Positions 1-9,249 of a stretch of 64,000 nt of DNA are shown piece by piece. Source of the stretch: Planctomycetaceae bacterium (GTDB lineage: Bacteria; Planctomycetota; Planctomycetia; Planctomycetales; Planctomycetaceae); the NCBI GenBank assembly GCA_041398785.1, contig JAWKUA010000011.1:169956-233955 (forward strand), written 5' to 3'. Positions within the stretch are counted from its first letter, which is position 1. Each line of letters begins with the position of its first letter. The notes under the pieces were generated by a model. That model did no database searches and had not been told where the DNA came from. It was given only the letters and a program-made list of their open reading frames with translations. The translations under genes and the position numbers were made by a program.

Positions 1-54
1 CTTGGCCGGGAGAATCTGGAAGTCGGCGTTCCCGGCGCGGAGTACGTGTTCTGA
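1..54 (+). CDS. C-terminal end of an unidentified protein (partial)
   Basis: The first 17 codons of the window read open in frame 1 and end at a TGA at 52-54, giving a tail that finishes with the residues VPGAEYVF. The rest of the gene lies upstream of the window, so the function cannot be stated. It converges on the minus-strand glycosyltransferase that ends at 103. The call rests only on an open frame running to the edge and is weak. Confidence 0.35.
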   Translation, partial: LGRENLEVGVPGAEYVF

Positions 55-102
55 CGTGACGGAGCCGCGGTGTCGGTGTTGACGATCGCGAACATTCCGG
101 GT

Positions 103-1305
103 CTATGCGGCTTCCCTTGTCGGCGGTTCGCCGGCAGTGGCTTCGCGTGCGGTGACGGCTTTCAGATCCGTCAGAGGAATGGTGGCCGGGTGCGTTGTTC
201 TTCGGCCAAAGACCCAGACTCGACACAAAGCGTAGTTGACGAACGCGGCCGCGACCGCACCGATGAACGCGGCGCCTGCCGGCTGCCGGCGGAACGCTTC
301 GAAGGCATAGACCAGAGCCAGCGACATCGACCAGCTCAGGCACGCTCCCAGCGAACACGCTGAACAGAAGCGAAGGTAACCGTCCACCGATCGGGAATGG
401 TCGGATTCCGTAAACGTCAGTCGCCGATTCAGCTCGTAGTTCCACGTCATAGCGATCAGGATCGCCAGCGCGCGGGCAGCGGCCAGTCCGGTGACAGGCA
501 GCAGGCCAACGAAGCACAGCACGTCGACCAGCATTCCCGTTGCGCCGACAGCGGCGAACTTCGAGAACTGCAGCACATCGGGAAACCGAAACGCGTACAA
601 CCGCATCAGATGCCGGACATACAGCCCCTGCTGCTTCAAATCGAGCTTGCTTTCTCCCAGCACCCGATCCTGGAACCGGATGGGAACCTCCACCACGTTC
701 CGGCATCGGCAGCGAACGATGAGTTCCAGGCCGATCTTATAGCCGCAGGGATTCAGTCCCCGTGACCTTTCCAGCGTTTCGCGGCGAAGGGCAAAGAAGC
801 CGGCCATGGGATCCTTCGCGTCCGTCAGGCCTCGCGCCAGAAGCGTGGCGGCACGGGAATTGATGCGCCGCGCAAGACTCCAGGATTCGTCGACTTCGCC
901 GCCGTCGGTATAGCGGCTGCCGATCACAAAATCGGTGTCACCCGAGTTCAGCGCGTGCAGCAGTTTCGGCACAGACTCCGGCGAATGAGACAGGTCGGCA
1001 TCCATCACGACCAGCAGCGCGCCGCGAGCTTCGTTCAGGCCGCGGATGACGGCGGTGGCCAGACCGCGTTCGTCCGCGCGGGAGATCAATCGCACCGGAT
1101 AGGTCTCGGCGAGTTGCGCGCAGACTTCCGTCGTTCCGTCGTCGCTGTTGTCGTCAACAATGATCAGTTCCGCCGACCAGCCGCCGGATTTCGTCGCGGC
1201 GAACAGGCGCTTTGTCAGCGGGCGGATGTTCTCAGATTCGCGGAACGCGGGAACCACAATCGATACATCGGGATCGACGGACAGCGTGTGCTGGACTGGC
1301 ATCAT
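103..1305 (-). CDS. GT2 polyprenyl-phosphate glycosyltransferase with C-terminal GtrA domain
   Basis: The N-terminal half is a family 2 glycosyltransferase of the dolichol-phosphate mannosyltransferase type: SIVVPAFRESENI near the start, the nucleotide-binding DDNSDDGT, and DADLSHSP as the metal-binding DXD region. The C-terminal part (about residues 240-370) is a hydrophobic four-helix GtrA-like domain beginning FSKFAAVGATGM. Such proteins charge a polyprenyl-phosphate with a sugar at the inner face of the membrane. The ATG at 1305 overlaps the stop of the upstream gene as ATGA and has a GGAGGG motif just before it, so it is preferred over the in-frame ATG at 1317. The adjacent GT83-like transferase could use the lipid-linked sugar made here; that link is inference. 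Confidence 0.9.
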   Translation of the reverse strand: MMPVQHTLSVDPDVSIVVPAFRESENIRPLTKRLFAATKSGGWSAELIIVDDNSDDGTTEVCAQLAETYPVRLISRADERGLATAVIRGLNEARGALLVVMDADLSHSPESVPKLLHALNSGDTDFVIGSRYTDGGEVDESWSLARRINSRAATLLARGLTDAKDPMAGFFALRRETLERSRGLNPCGYKIGLELIVRCRCRNVVEVPIRFQDRVLGESKLDLKQQGLYVRHLMRLYAFRFPDVLQFSKFAAVGATGMLVDVLCFVGLLPVTGLAAARALAILIAMTWNYELNRRLTFTESDHSRSVDGYLRFCSACSLGACLSWSMSLALVYAFEAFRRQPAGAAFIGAVAAAFVNYALCRVWVFGRRTTHPATIPLTDLKAVTAREATAGEPPTREAA

Positions 1306-2981
1306 CGTGCCCTCCATGCGGCTTCGACCAGAGTCAGGAAGCCGTCACCGTTTTCGAAGATCAGAAATCCTCCGGCCGACTTGCGGATTGCTCCGGGGAT
1401 CCGGAAATCGGGCAGGTTTGCATTTCGAAGCGATCGTTCCGTTACCGCCAGCACGACTCCTTCGGCCAGCGATTCGTCCGTCGGCATTTGTTCGATGGGC
1501 ATGCTGCTGAACTGCTCCGGCTGAAGACCTTTCCGGAGTTCCCTGTTGAGGTAAAAGACGACGGACGACGGTTCTTCACCGATCAGAATCAGGTGCTGCG
1601 GCAGCGAGCCCCGGCGGTTGATCCATTCCGCCAGGCCGCGTTCGGAGTAGCCATCGGCGAACTTCTGAAGCGGCCAGGTCATCATCAGGACGGCAAGCCC
1701 TGCGACCCAGATGCTGCAGATGGAAACACAGCGAACCCCGTTTTCACGCTCGAATGCGCGCCATGCCGCGACAGAAACCACTGACAGCACCACGGCAATC
1801 AGCCAGCTTACCGGCGGCCACGCGGAATCGGTCAGATACCCACAGATCAGCAGCGCGGCAACGGGAACCAGAATTCCGAAGGCACCCAGAAACCGTGTCA
1901 TTCGTGCGAACCAGACGCGGGACACCGTCGAAAGGCCGCGGCTGACGTACCGCTGCCAGGCTTCCGCACTCAGGATGGCGAGGGCGGGAAACAGCGGCAG
2001 GGAATACGTCACCAGCTTGGACCCGGCCACCGAAAGAAACAGCAGTCCTCCGACCAGCCAGCTCAGCAGAAGCACGACCTGCTGCGGGAGCCGCTGTTCG
2101 GTGCTGCGAGCGGCGGTCCATTCGTCACGCAGCAGCGGAACGATGTACCACAGCCACGGAAGTGCTCCCAGAGCGATGAACGGCACATAGTAGTACCACG
2201 GTTCATGACCGTGTGGCTGACTGGCCGTCGCGAACCCCAGCAGATGTCGTTCAACGAAGTAGTAGTAAAGGTACCCGCTGCTGCGCAGTTCCATCGCGAA
2301 ATACCAGGGACTTGCCAGAATCATTCCCGCGATGACTGCGACGGAAAACCGGAAAGCACTGGCGATCGTCAACCGACGGCTGAGCAAAAGGAACGGTGCA
2401 AACGCGACCGCGACCAGCGCAACACCCAGCAGCGCCTTCGTCAGGATCGCCAGAGAGATGGCAGCGGCGGAGGCAAGCAGCCACAGAAATTGTCCGCTGC
2501 GGCGGGCTGAGCGTTCCGTTTCAAAGAGACACAGCAGTGCCAGATTCGTCCACGGGACCAATGCAACATCGTGCGCGGCTGCCTGCGCCAACGACAGCGG
2601 GATGATCATCGTCATCGACATCAGGAACGCCAGAAGTCCCGTGCGCGGACGGTAGAGTCGACTGGCAAACAGGCCCGTTGTGGCGGACGCGAGCAGTCCG
2701 AACATCAACCCCGGAAACCGCACAGAGAACTCCGTCATCCCGAACGTTCGCAGCGATGCCATTTGCGCCCAGAAGTACAGTATGGGCTTGTCCGGAAACG
2801 GTTCTCCCCGCAGTCGGGGTACGATCCACTCGCCGTTTTCGAGCATTTCCTGGGAAATTGTGGCATGCAGCCCCTCATCCGGCTCCAGAAGCGGCGTTGG
2901 CAGGAACAGCGGATAAACGTAGATCAGAATGGCGGAAACAAATCCGGCCAGCACCAGCGTGGTGCGATCCAGAGGGCTCAT
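1302..2981 (-). CDS. ArnT/PMT-like membrane glycosyltransferase (GT83 family)
   Basis: This is a polytopic protein of about 559 residues with some 11-13 hydrophobic segments. The first extracytoplasmic loop carries the acidic signature DEGLHATISQEML and then FPDKPILYFWAQ, as in 4-amino-4-deoxy-arabinose transferases and related protein mannosyltransferases. These enzymes move a sugar from a polyprenyl-phosphate carrier to an acceptor outside the membrane; the acceptor here is unknown. The 3' end overlaps the next gene by 4 nt, so the pair is one operon with translational coupling. The start at 2981 is chosen because a GGAAAGGA motif sits about 8 nt upstream; ATGs at 2990 and 2999 are in frame but lie inside or before that motif. 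Confidence 0.87.
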   Translation of the reverse strand: MSPLDRTTLVLAGFVSAILIYVYPLFLPTPLLEPDEGLHATISQEMLENGEWIVPRLRGEPFPDKPILYFWAQMASLRTFGMTEFSVRFPGLMFGLLASATTGLFASRLYRPRTGLLAFLMSMTMIIPLSLAQAAAHDVALVPWTNLALLCLFETERSARRSGQFLWLLASAAAISLAILTKALLGVALVAVAFAPFLLLSRRLTIASAFRFSVAVIAGMILASPWYFAMELRSSGYLYYYFVERHLLGFATASQPHGHEPWYYYVPFIALGALPWLWYIVPLLRDEWTAARSTEQRLPQQVVLLLSWLVGGLLFLSVAGSKLVTYSLPLFPALAILSAEAWQRYVSRGLSTVSRVWFARMTRFLGAFGILVPVAALLICGYLTDSAWPPVSWLIAVVLSVVSVAAWRAFERENGVRCVSICSIWVAGLAVLMMTWPLQKFADGYSERGLAEWINRRGSLPQHLILIGEEPSSVVFYLNRELRKGLQPEQFSSMPIEQMPTDESLAEGVVLAVTERSLRNANLPDFRIPGAIRKSAGGFLIFENGDGFLTLVEAAWRAR

Positions 2982-3283
2982 GCAAGGCATCCTTTCCATT
3001 GCGATATCAGATCATCGTCCGATGCGGCAGAGTACTGCAACACCAAAAGCGCGGAAGGCAGAATAGATCCGGTTGAATGAGAAGTCTGTGAGAATTGCAG
3101 GGTGTTTCCCGAAGAACTTCTGTGCCGGAACACCGTCGTCCCGACACCGGCAGACGTGCTTCTCATCAAATTCTCATCTTCCAGCGGTACCATTTGCTCT
3201 TCGCGGATGAGCGGAATGGACTGCTCTGGCGACGGAACGGAGTGCCGATCGGAATCACGTCCGGATGTTCACTGGGGGATGCG

Positions 3284-4030
3284 ATGTACTGGTTGCTGCA
3301 AAGGCGTTTCGCTGTTTTGGTGTTGCTGCTGGCAATTCCCGGTCTGGCTGCGGCCGTCATGACGGCTCCGGAAGACGATGAACAGGAGATCTCGGAAGGT
3401 GAGCTGCCCGGATCGATTCGGCAGGCGCTTCGCGACGTGGACGTCGAAGATGTCGAGGTTACGGAAATCTATGAGATCGGCATCGAAGAAGACGGCGTGG
3501 AGATTGAACTGCGGCTGACTGCGGACGGCCGACTGCTGGGCATCCGAGTGGAGTCAGGGGACGACGACAACGACGACGACTCCAACCGGCACGACGACGA
3601 TGTCGACGACGATGAAGAAGACGGAGATGAAGAAGACGAAGACGAAGACGAACAGTCGGTGAGTCTGGAGTCGATCCCCGCAGCTGTGCGATCGGCGCTT
3701 GGAAAGCTCGCCGACGGCAACAGCATTGAATCCGTGGAGCGAGAAAAACACGACGGCAGAGTGCAGTTCGAAGCTACCTGGACCGTTGACGGCATCGAAC
3801 ACGAAGCGGCCGTCACCGCCGACGGGATTTTGATCGAACTTCAGGAAGCCGTCGCCGCTGACACGGTTCCGGAAGCCGTCCGCCGAATCAGCGGCCGGCA
3901 CTTTGACGGCCGGGAATCTCTGGAATTCGAACGCAAGCTGATCGCAGCGTACGAAGTCGAAAACGACGAACAGGAAATCCTGCTGACTCCGACCGGCCGC
4001 CGGATCGAAATTGAAGGCGACGAAGAATGA
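3284..4030 (+). CDS. Exported PepSY-like protein with Asp-rich linker
   Basis: A 248-residue protein with a signal peptide (basic MYWLLQRR followed by a hydrophobic stretch to about residue 24). Three modules resemble PepSY or PepSY-like domains, each starting with a short helix such as LPGSIRQAL or IPAAVRSAL and followed by beta strands (about 37-90, 126-187, 190-246). Residues 92-124 are almost entirely Asp and Glu with one His, a plausible cation-binding segment. The ATG at 3284 follows GGGGGA and begins the signal peptide; an in-frame upstream ATG would bury it. The gene ends 21 nt before a response regulator and is probably co-transcribed with it. PepSY proteins often sit beside two-component systems. 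The function is inferred as periplasmic sensing or regulation. Confidence 0.75.
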   Translation: MYWLLQRRFAVLVLLLAIPGLAAAVMTAPEDDEQEISEGELPGSIRQALRDVDVEDVEVTEIYEIGIEEDGVEIELRLTADGRLLGIRVESGDDDNDDDSNRHDDDVDDDEEDGDEEDEDEDEQSVSLESIPAAVRSALGKLADGNSIESVEREKHDGRVQFEATWTVDGIEHEAAVTADGILIELQEAVAADTVPEAVRRISGRHFDGRESLEFERKLIAAYEVENDEQEILLTPTGRRIEIEGDEE

Positions 4031-4051
4031 CCCGCAGGATGCAGGAGTTTC

Positions 4052-4732
4052 ATGCGCGTTCTGGTTGTTGAAGACTATCGTCCCGTTCGCGAAGCCGTCG
4101 TTCAGGGATTAACGGAAGCCGGCTTCGCGGTCGACGCGGCCCCGGACGGTCGCGAGGGACTTTGGTACGCCACAAAGAATCCCTACGACGTGATCGTGCT
4201 GGACCTGATGCTTCCGGAGGTTTCCGGAATGGAAGTCCTGCGCAGCCTGCGACAGTCCGGATCGGAAGCCTGTGTGCTGCTGCTGACCGCACGTGACGCT
4301 GTCGAAGACCGTGTGGAGGGGCTCAATGCCGGCGCTGATGATTACCTGATTAAGCCGTTTGCGTTCGAGGAACTTCTGGCGCGAGTGCAGGTGCTGTTTC
4401 GCCGGCGCTACGACCGGCCCGATCCGGTCCTGCGCGTTGAAGATCTGGAAATCAACACCGCCACTCAGCAGGTCAGTCGTGCGGGAATCAACATCAGCCT
4501 GACTCGCCGGGAGTACTCGCTGCTGGTGTTTCTGGCGATGCGAGCCGGCCAGGTTGTGTCACGCACGGACATCTGGGAAAACGTTTACGAATTCGAATCG
4601 GACGCCCACAGCAACGTGATTGACGTCTACATCCGGTATCTGCGAAAGAAGATCGAGCGTCCGGACTGGAAGCCATTGATTCACACGCGCCGGGGCTTCG
4701 GGTATGTCCTGGGAGAACAGAAAGCCGAGTAG
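4052..4732 (+). CDS. OmpR/PhoB-family response regulator
   Basis: A 226-residue two-domain regulator. The receiver domain has the acidic pair VVEDY near residues 5-9, the phospho-acceptor Asp51 in VIVLDLMLP, Thr79 and Lys101 in YLIKPF. The C-terminal domain (about 130-226) is a winged helix of the OmpR type, with SLTRREYSLLVFL and DVYIRYLRKKIERP leading to RGFGYVL. AGGAG precedes the ATG at about 6 nt. It lies between the PepSY-like protein and the histidine kinase, so it is the cognate regulator of that kinase. Its target genes cannot be read from the sequence; the acidic PepSY-like gene directly upstream is a likely one. Confidence 0.95.
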   Translation: MRVLVVEDYRPVREAVVQGLTEAGFAVDAAPDGREGLWYATKNPYDVIVLDLMLPEVSGMEVLRSLRQSGSEACVLLLTARDAVEDRVEGLNAGADDYLIKPFAFEELLARVQVLFRRRYDRPDPVLRVEDLEINTATQQVSRAGINISLTRREYSLLVFLAMRAGQVVSRTDIWENVYEFESDAHSNVIDVYIRYLRKKIERPDWKPLIHTRRGFGYVLGEQKAE

Positions 4733-4943
4733 CGGCACGCGCGCAGCCGGATTCCGGTGCTGTCGTGTTTGACCCGAGCCGGCGACGAGGCGATGCCGGG
4801 TTGAACGGAATCCCTTCCCGCCGGCCGGTGCCGGTTCATCGACCGAAAGTTCCGGAATACCATACCGCCGCAGTTTCGGCGGGGCACAGGCTTCGGCCAT
4901 TCCTGACGACAACGGACGCTGGTGGAACTTTCGAGTCGGTCCC

Positions 4944-6524
4944 ATGAACACTTCGCTGCGAACCAGGCTGCTGCTGGCAATTCTGGGGACGATTATCGTC
5001 GTGCTGAGCGCAACGCAGTACGGTCTGTACGCGATGATTCGCCGCCAGCTTTATTCGGAATTCGATCAGCTTCTGGGTTCCCGAGCTCGCGCGCTGGCCG
5101 CCCTGATCGAACAGGCCGGGGACGAGATCGAAATCGAGTTCCACGAACACGCGATGCAGGAATTCGCTCGCGGCGTCCGGCCGGAGTATTACCAGGTCTG
5201 GCACGAAGACGGCACGGTGCTGGCACGATCGCGGCAGTTGAACGGGCACGATCTCATTATTCTGCAAGGAGACCTGGTCGTCCCCGCCATTCGGGAAGTC
5301 ACGCTGCCGGACGGTCGTCCGGGTCGCGCCGCGGGAATCCGCTTCCTGCCATCCGTCGAAGGCGAAGTGGTGGCCGCGCCGGAGTCAGCGTCCGCGGACA
5401 CCGACGATTTGGGACGGCATGACGACGATCACGACGATCGGGACGACGTGGATTTTTCCGGCCGCGTGCATGTCGTGCTGGTCGTCGCCAGAGACACGCT
5501 GGACATGGAAGCGTCGCTGGCGGAGTTCGCCTGGCTGCTGGTCGGTTCCGGTTGTGTCGCCGCGGCGGGAATTCTCGGAATTCTGGCCCTGCTGGTGACT
5601 CGCCATTTGCGGCCGCTGCAGTCTCTTGCGCGCCAGATCAGCGGCGTTGACGAGCAGCGCCTGAACAACCGGTTTGCCCTTGCCGACGGGCCGGCGGAAC
5701 TGCAGCCTGTTGTCGCGCGGCTGAATGAGCTGATGGCGCGGCTGGAAGCGGCGTTTCTGCGTGAGAAGACGTTTACCGCGGACATCGCACACGAACTCCG
5801 GACGCCGTTGGCCGGAATTCGATCCATTCTGGAAGTCGGGCTCAGCCGTCAGCGCGACGCTGCCAGCTATCGCACATCGCTGGAGAAATGTCTGCGGATC
5901 AGCGACGAGACGGAGACGATCATTTCGACGCTGTTATCGCTGTCCAGAATCGAAAGCGGCCAGGAAACTCTGGACTGCGATCCACTCGACGTAAGCCGCT
6001 TTCTGACCGGCGGCTGGCGGACGTTCGATTCAAAGGCCCGGGAACGGAATGTGGACGTTCAATGGTGTTGCCGGGAAGGCGCGATTCTTCACACCGATCG
6101 CGACAAATTACAGGTCGCTGTCAGCAACCTGTTCGACAATGCCGCGACCTATGTCGATGACGGCGGTGAAGTGCGGATCACCACGCAGGTCACCGGCGAT
6201 CGGTTCGAAATCGCGATCTCAAACACCGGCTGCCGTCTGACGACCGATCAGGTGACCAGGGTCTTTGATCGGTTCTGGCGAGCGGATACGGCACGGTCGG
6301 ATACCGGGACTCACGCCGGACTTGGCCTGGCACTCACTGACAGGATCATCCGCTTTCTTGACGGGACGCTGTCCGCAAACGTCAGCGACGGGCGATTTCG
6401 GGTCGCCATCAGCCTGCCGTCGAATCAGGTTTCGCTGGCGTCGGATGCTGACGAATCCGAACTGGATCTTCCGGCGACCGAACAGCATTCGTCCGCGGGC
6501 CCGGTTGCGATCAATTCGACGTGA
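4944..6524 (+). CDS. Sensor histidine kinase with acidic periplasmic domain
   Basis: A 526-residue membrane kinase. TM1 lies at about 10-30 and TM2 at about 195-218, enclosing a periplasmic domain of about 165 residues. A HAMP linker follows (RHLRPLQSLARQI), then the HisKA box with phospho-acceptor His283 in DIAHELRTPLAG. The ATPase domain has the N box VSNLFDNAATYVDD and the G box AGLGLALTDRI. Residues 152-169 of the sensor domain are a run of Asp and His, close in style to the Asp-rich linker of the PepSY-like protein encoded upstream; both may meet the same ligand, for example a divalent cation (inference). A 211-bp gap separates it from the regulator, yet orientation and context support one unit. 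Confidence 0.93.
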   Translation: MNTSLRTRLLLAILGTIIVVLSATQYGLYAMIRRQLYSEFDQLLGSRARALAALIEQAGDEIEIEFHEHAMQEFARGVRPEYYQVWHEDGTVLARSRQLNGHDLIILQGDLVVPAIREVTLPDGRPGRAAGIRFLPSVEGEVVAAPESASADTDDLGRHDDDHDDRDDVDFSGRVHVVLVVARDTLDMEASLAEFAWLLVGSGCVAAAGILGILALLVTRHLRPLQSLARQISGVDEQRLNNRFALADGPAELQPVVARLNELMARLEAAFLREKTFTADIAHELRTPLAGIRSILEVGLSRQRDAASYRTSLEKCLRISDETETIISTLLSLSRIESGQETLDCDPLDVSRFLTGGWRTFDSKARERNVDVQWCCREGAILHTDRDKLQVAVSNLFDNAATYVDDGGEVRITTQVTGDRFEIAISNTGCRLTTDQVTRVFDRFWRADTARSDTGTHAGLGLALTDRIIRFLDGTLSANVSDGRFRVAISLPSNQVSLASDADESELDLPATEQHSSAGPVAINST

Positions 6525-6674
6525 CGATCTGCCAGGGCCTGTCATGCGACCGTTGCGGGCCGCGTTGTTCTGCGGGTCCGGGTTCCGGATTCGATCTGGC
6601 ATTGACCAAAGCTTTCGTGTCGGCAAAAAATGCCGACCTTTTCATCTTACAGTGGATCCATCGGAACGGGCGAA

Positions 6675-7685
6675 ATGGACTTCGGGAAACGCCGCCGGCG
6701 CGGCTTCACCATGATTGAGTTACTGACCGTCGTGTGCATCGTGGGGATCCTTGTGGCGCTGCTGTTGCCGGCGGTCCAGCAGGCTCGCGAAGCCGCCAGG
6801 CGCCTGCATTGCCGCAACAATCTGCGGCAGATCGGAATCGCCCTGCACAGCTACCAGGCCTCGTTCGGTGCTTTTCCTCCGGGCGAACTGGGAGCCATTG
6901 ACCACCAGGGACAGGGCTGCGAACCGCATGAACTTCCGGTCGAGGACAATCCGACCGCCTGCACAGACTACCAGTCGTGGACTGCACTTTGTCTGGCTCA
7001 CCTGGACCAGCAGCCGCTGTCGAGCCGCTATGACTTCGACGAAGCCTGGAGCAGCCTGAAGAACCGGCCGGTTGTCAGCGTGCCGCTTCCGGTGTTTCAG
7101 TGCCCGTCAGTCACCGGGACGGAGCGATATGACCGGCACCATGTCGTCGGCGCCGCGGCGACCGACTACGGCTCCATCAGCCGTGTGGAAAAGAAAGTCT
7201 ACACCGACGTGTTCGGCATCGCGGCTCCCGGTCAGGCGGCCCGGCGCGGTGCATTGGGAGAATACGAAGCCAATCGACCCGCTGATATTTCCGACGGGCT
7301 GTCGACCACGATGATGGTCGCCGAATGCGCAGCACGGCCGGATGCCTGGGTGCTGGGAAAACAGATGTCTGCGTCTCAGTTCATGCACTACACCGATGAC
7401 GACATTGTGCAGGACGGCGGCCGACTGATTGCCGAAAGCGGAATCGGCTGGGCGGATCCGGACGCGGGATTCCATGTCAGCGGCGTGCGTTCCGACGGAG
7501 TCACGGTCTACGGCCCGGTGTTTATCAACGGCATCAACGTCGGCGAAACTTACAGCTTTCATTCCGGCGGCGCTCAGGTGCTGTTCTCGGACGGATCTGT
7601 GACGTTCCTTTCGGAGCACATCGATTCGTGGGTCTACATCAGCCTGTGTACGCGAGCCGGCGGCGAAGTGGTCGGCGACTTTTAG
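6675..7685 (+). CDS. DUF1559 pilin-like protein
   Basis: The N-terminus is a type IV pilin or pseudopilin signal: a basic leader KRRRRG, then FTMIELLTVVCIVGILVALL, so a prepilin peptidase would cleave before the Phe. This is followed by the AVQQAREAARRLHC segment typical of DUF1559 proteins. The C-terminus carries the family's H-x9-DG motif (HSGGAQVLFSDG). DUF1559 proteins are greatly expanded in planctomycetes; their exact role is not known, and a surface or pseudopilus location is inferred. The ATG at 6675 is chosen because it yields a short leader; the in-frame ATG at 6630 would add 15 residues. A second family member lies at 36817-37974. Confidence 0.93.
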   Translation: MDFGKRRRRGFTMIELLTVVCIVGILVALLLPAVQQAREAARRLHCRNNLRQIGIALHSYQASFGAFPPGELGAIDHQGQGCEPHELPVEDNPTACTDYQSWTALCLAHLDQQPLSSRYDFDEAWSSLKNRPVVSVPLPVFQCPSVTGTERYDRHHVVGAAATDYGSISRVEKKVYTDVFGIAAPGQAARRGALGEYEANRPADISDGLSTTMMVAECAARPDAWVLGKQMSASQFMHYTDDDIVQDGGRLIAESGIGWADPDAGFHVSGVRSDGVTVYGPVFINGINVGETYSFHSGGAQVLFSDGSVTFLSEHIDSWVYISLCTRAGGEVVGDF

Positions 7686-7749
7686 CTGTCCGCTATTGGG
7701 TGTCCGTTGATGTCCCGGATGCGTTTGGTCGCCGATGCCAATCTGGAGT

Positions 7750-7767
7750 GCGGTGACACGTCACCGC
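7750..7767 (+). terminator. Stem-loop after the DUF1559 gene, possible terminator
   Basis: GCGGTGAC at 7750-7757 is a perfect inverted repeat of GTCACCGC at 7760-7767 and is followed by TTT. It lies 65 nt after the stop at 7685. The two-base spacer is tight for a hairpin loop and the T-run is short, so it could equally be a palindromic protein-binding site. Confidence 0.35.
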
Positions 7768-7858
7768 TTTGGATGTCTCCCGGAAGCGTCGCCCAACATC
7801 CGGGATCGTGCGATCCATCATGACCCGCCCAGCGAATCACCTGAGGTTCTCAGGCGTT

Positions 7859-8122
7859 CTTAGAACCCCTAACAAAACCTCCGAGGCCGCGTTGTGCCGA
7901 CAGTAGTCGAGATGCAAGGAAGAATGACGAGGCGACAAATGTCGTCGAGGAGTGATGACGCCGCAGATCGGCTGCTGTCGTCACAACCCTTCGGGACGTT
8001 TGTGGTTGCGTCTCAGGCGGCGGCGCTCGGCGTCGACGGGATGTCCCGTCTCCTTCTCACTTCTTGCCTGAAACCCAACCACAAACGTCGCGGCTCTCGC
8101 AGGTTTTGTTAGGGGTTCTTAG
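7859..8122. repeat. 264-bp element with 22-bp terminal inverted repeats (MITE-like)
   Basis: The left end at 7859-7880 (CTTAGAACCCCTAACAAAAC plus CT) is matched by an inverted copy at 8101-8122 with one mismatch. Inside, GACGTTTGTGGTTG at 7995-8008 has a perfect inverted copy at 8076-8089, and shorter palindromes such as CGACAAATGTCG occur near 7933. No transposase frame is present. A miniature relative with the same end sequence sits at 30564-30616. The nested structure suggests a non-autonomous mobile element or a large structured repeat. It stands 21 nt before a truncated gene. Flanking target-site duplications were not evident by eye. Confidence 0.75.
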
Positions 8123-8143
8123 TCGTTCACCAGGAATGAAGGA

Positions 8144-8405
8144 ATGGAAACCTCCAACAGCCGGCCCACGACCGCGACCAGGGAAAAAGTCGTGATCCAT
8201 GCGGCCTATCCGCTGTGGCGCAAGCACATTCTGATGGCCATTGCCCGCGCCAAAGAACTCCAGGACGCAGGCAGCGAAGTCGTACTGACGTATTGCGACA
8301 GCCGCGGCGGCACCTGCGCCGTGAATTTCGCCGGCAGCCCCGGAACATGCTTCATTTGCCGTTCCTGTGTCACAAAATCTTTGTCAGACCGCGTAGTTGA
8401 CTCCA
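8144..8405 (+). pseudogene. 5' fragment of an unidentified gene with Cys-rich motif, 3' end lost
   Basis: The frame opens with an ATG after AGGAATGAAGGA and codes for about 80 residues that look like genuine protein: VIHAAYPLWRKHILMAIARA, AGSEVVLTYCDS, then a cysteine cluster TCFICRSC. The start resembles the N-terminus of a nucleotide-sugar or polysaccharide-related transferase, but I do not recognise the family with confidence. After about 8380-8405 the reading frame runs into sequence that is the antisense of the DUF1207 gene, so the remainder of the protein is missing. The open frame formally continues to 8485. A deletion fusing two convergent genes would explain it. Confidence 0.6.
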
Positions 8406-9249
8406 GCGAATGCGCGTTGACTGCAATGAAGGGTGCTCCGGCTTTCGGATCGCTGGCCTGCGGCGTGTATTCCGCTCCGCCCTGAAACTGCCACGGCTTC
8501 GCGCCGCCGCCGTATTCCACCGCAAAGGCCGCTTCACCGTACAGCCGCCAGTCAGCAGTCGGGTAGTACGACGTTCCCAGGATCAGTGATTCGCGGACGT
8601 AGTTGATTCGTTCAAACGTCGGGTTCTTTAGCTGGTACTCATCCCCGACGTGCGAGCTGACGTGAAAGTATCCGAACTTGAAAGCCAGGTTGTCCTGTTT
8701 TCCGGTCCACAGCAGTCCGAAGCGATAGTCAATGGATTCGACATCCATGGACTTTTGCGGATCCAATCTCGGCAGTGCGGCCCCTTCCAGATCAATCTGC
8801 CATGCATCCAGGTTCAGAAACTCCGGCTGATCGCGGCGAAACAAACCGACTCGCCCGCCGATGGTCGCGTCCCATCGCCACGACTTCGCGCCGTAGTCGT
8901 AGAGCGCTACTGTTGCAAAACGCGGTTCATGCGGAGCGGCGATGTAGGACCGGTACAGCAATCCGTCCGGCAGGACATGGTCGCCGGGAGGAAGTCCGCT
9001 GTTCAGTTGAGCGGCGAAACCAGGCTGTTCGGGAGCGAAGAGCTGTTCGAACGACGTTTGAGAATAGGATTGCGTCGGCCCGGCATGTCCCCCGACAACC
9101 GGCAGATTCTGCCGGCTGCTGACCGTCGGGAATGACGTGCGATAATCTGCCGTGCCGGGCAATTGCCCGTGCGCAGCGGAAACGCCAAGCATGACCGCGA
9201 TCACAGCGGCGCGGCAGAATCCGCGGAGTGCTTTGGTTTTGTGACCCAT
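8406..9249 (-). pseudogene. DUF1207-like exported protein, 3' truncated
   Basis: The protein starts with a signal peptide (MGHKTKALRGFCRAAV followed by a hydrophobic stretch ending AAHG). The body looks like DUF1207, a planctomycete envelope protein: LLYRSYIAAPHEPRF, WRWDATIGGRVGLFR, FGYFHVSSHVGDEY and YVRESLILGTSYYP, which read like strands of an outer-membrane barrel. Family-like sequence stops around GAPFIAVNAH (8410-8418 codes for NAH). Beyond that the frame crosses into the antisense of the preceding fragment and stops at 8206. The last strands expected in this family are absent, so a functional barrel is doubtful. The ATG at 9249 is chosen for the signal peptide; the frame extends upstream to 9345. 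Confidence 0.72.
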
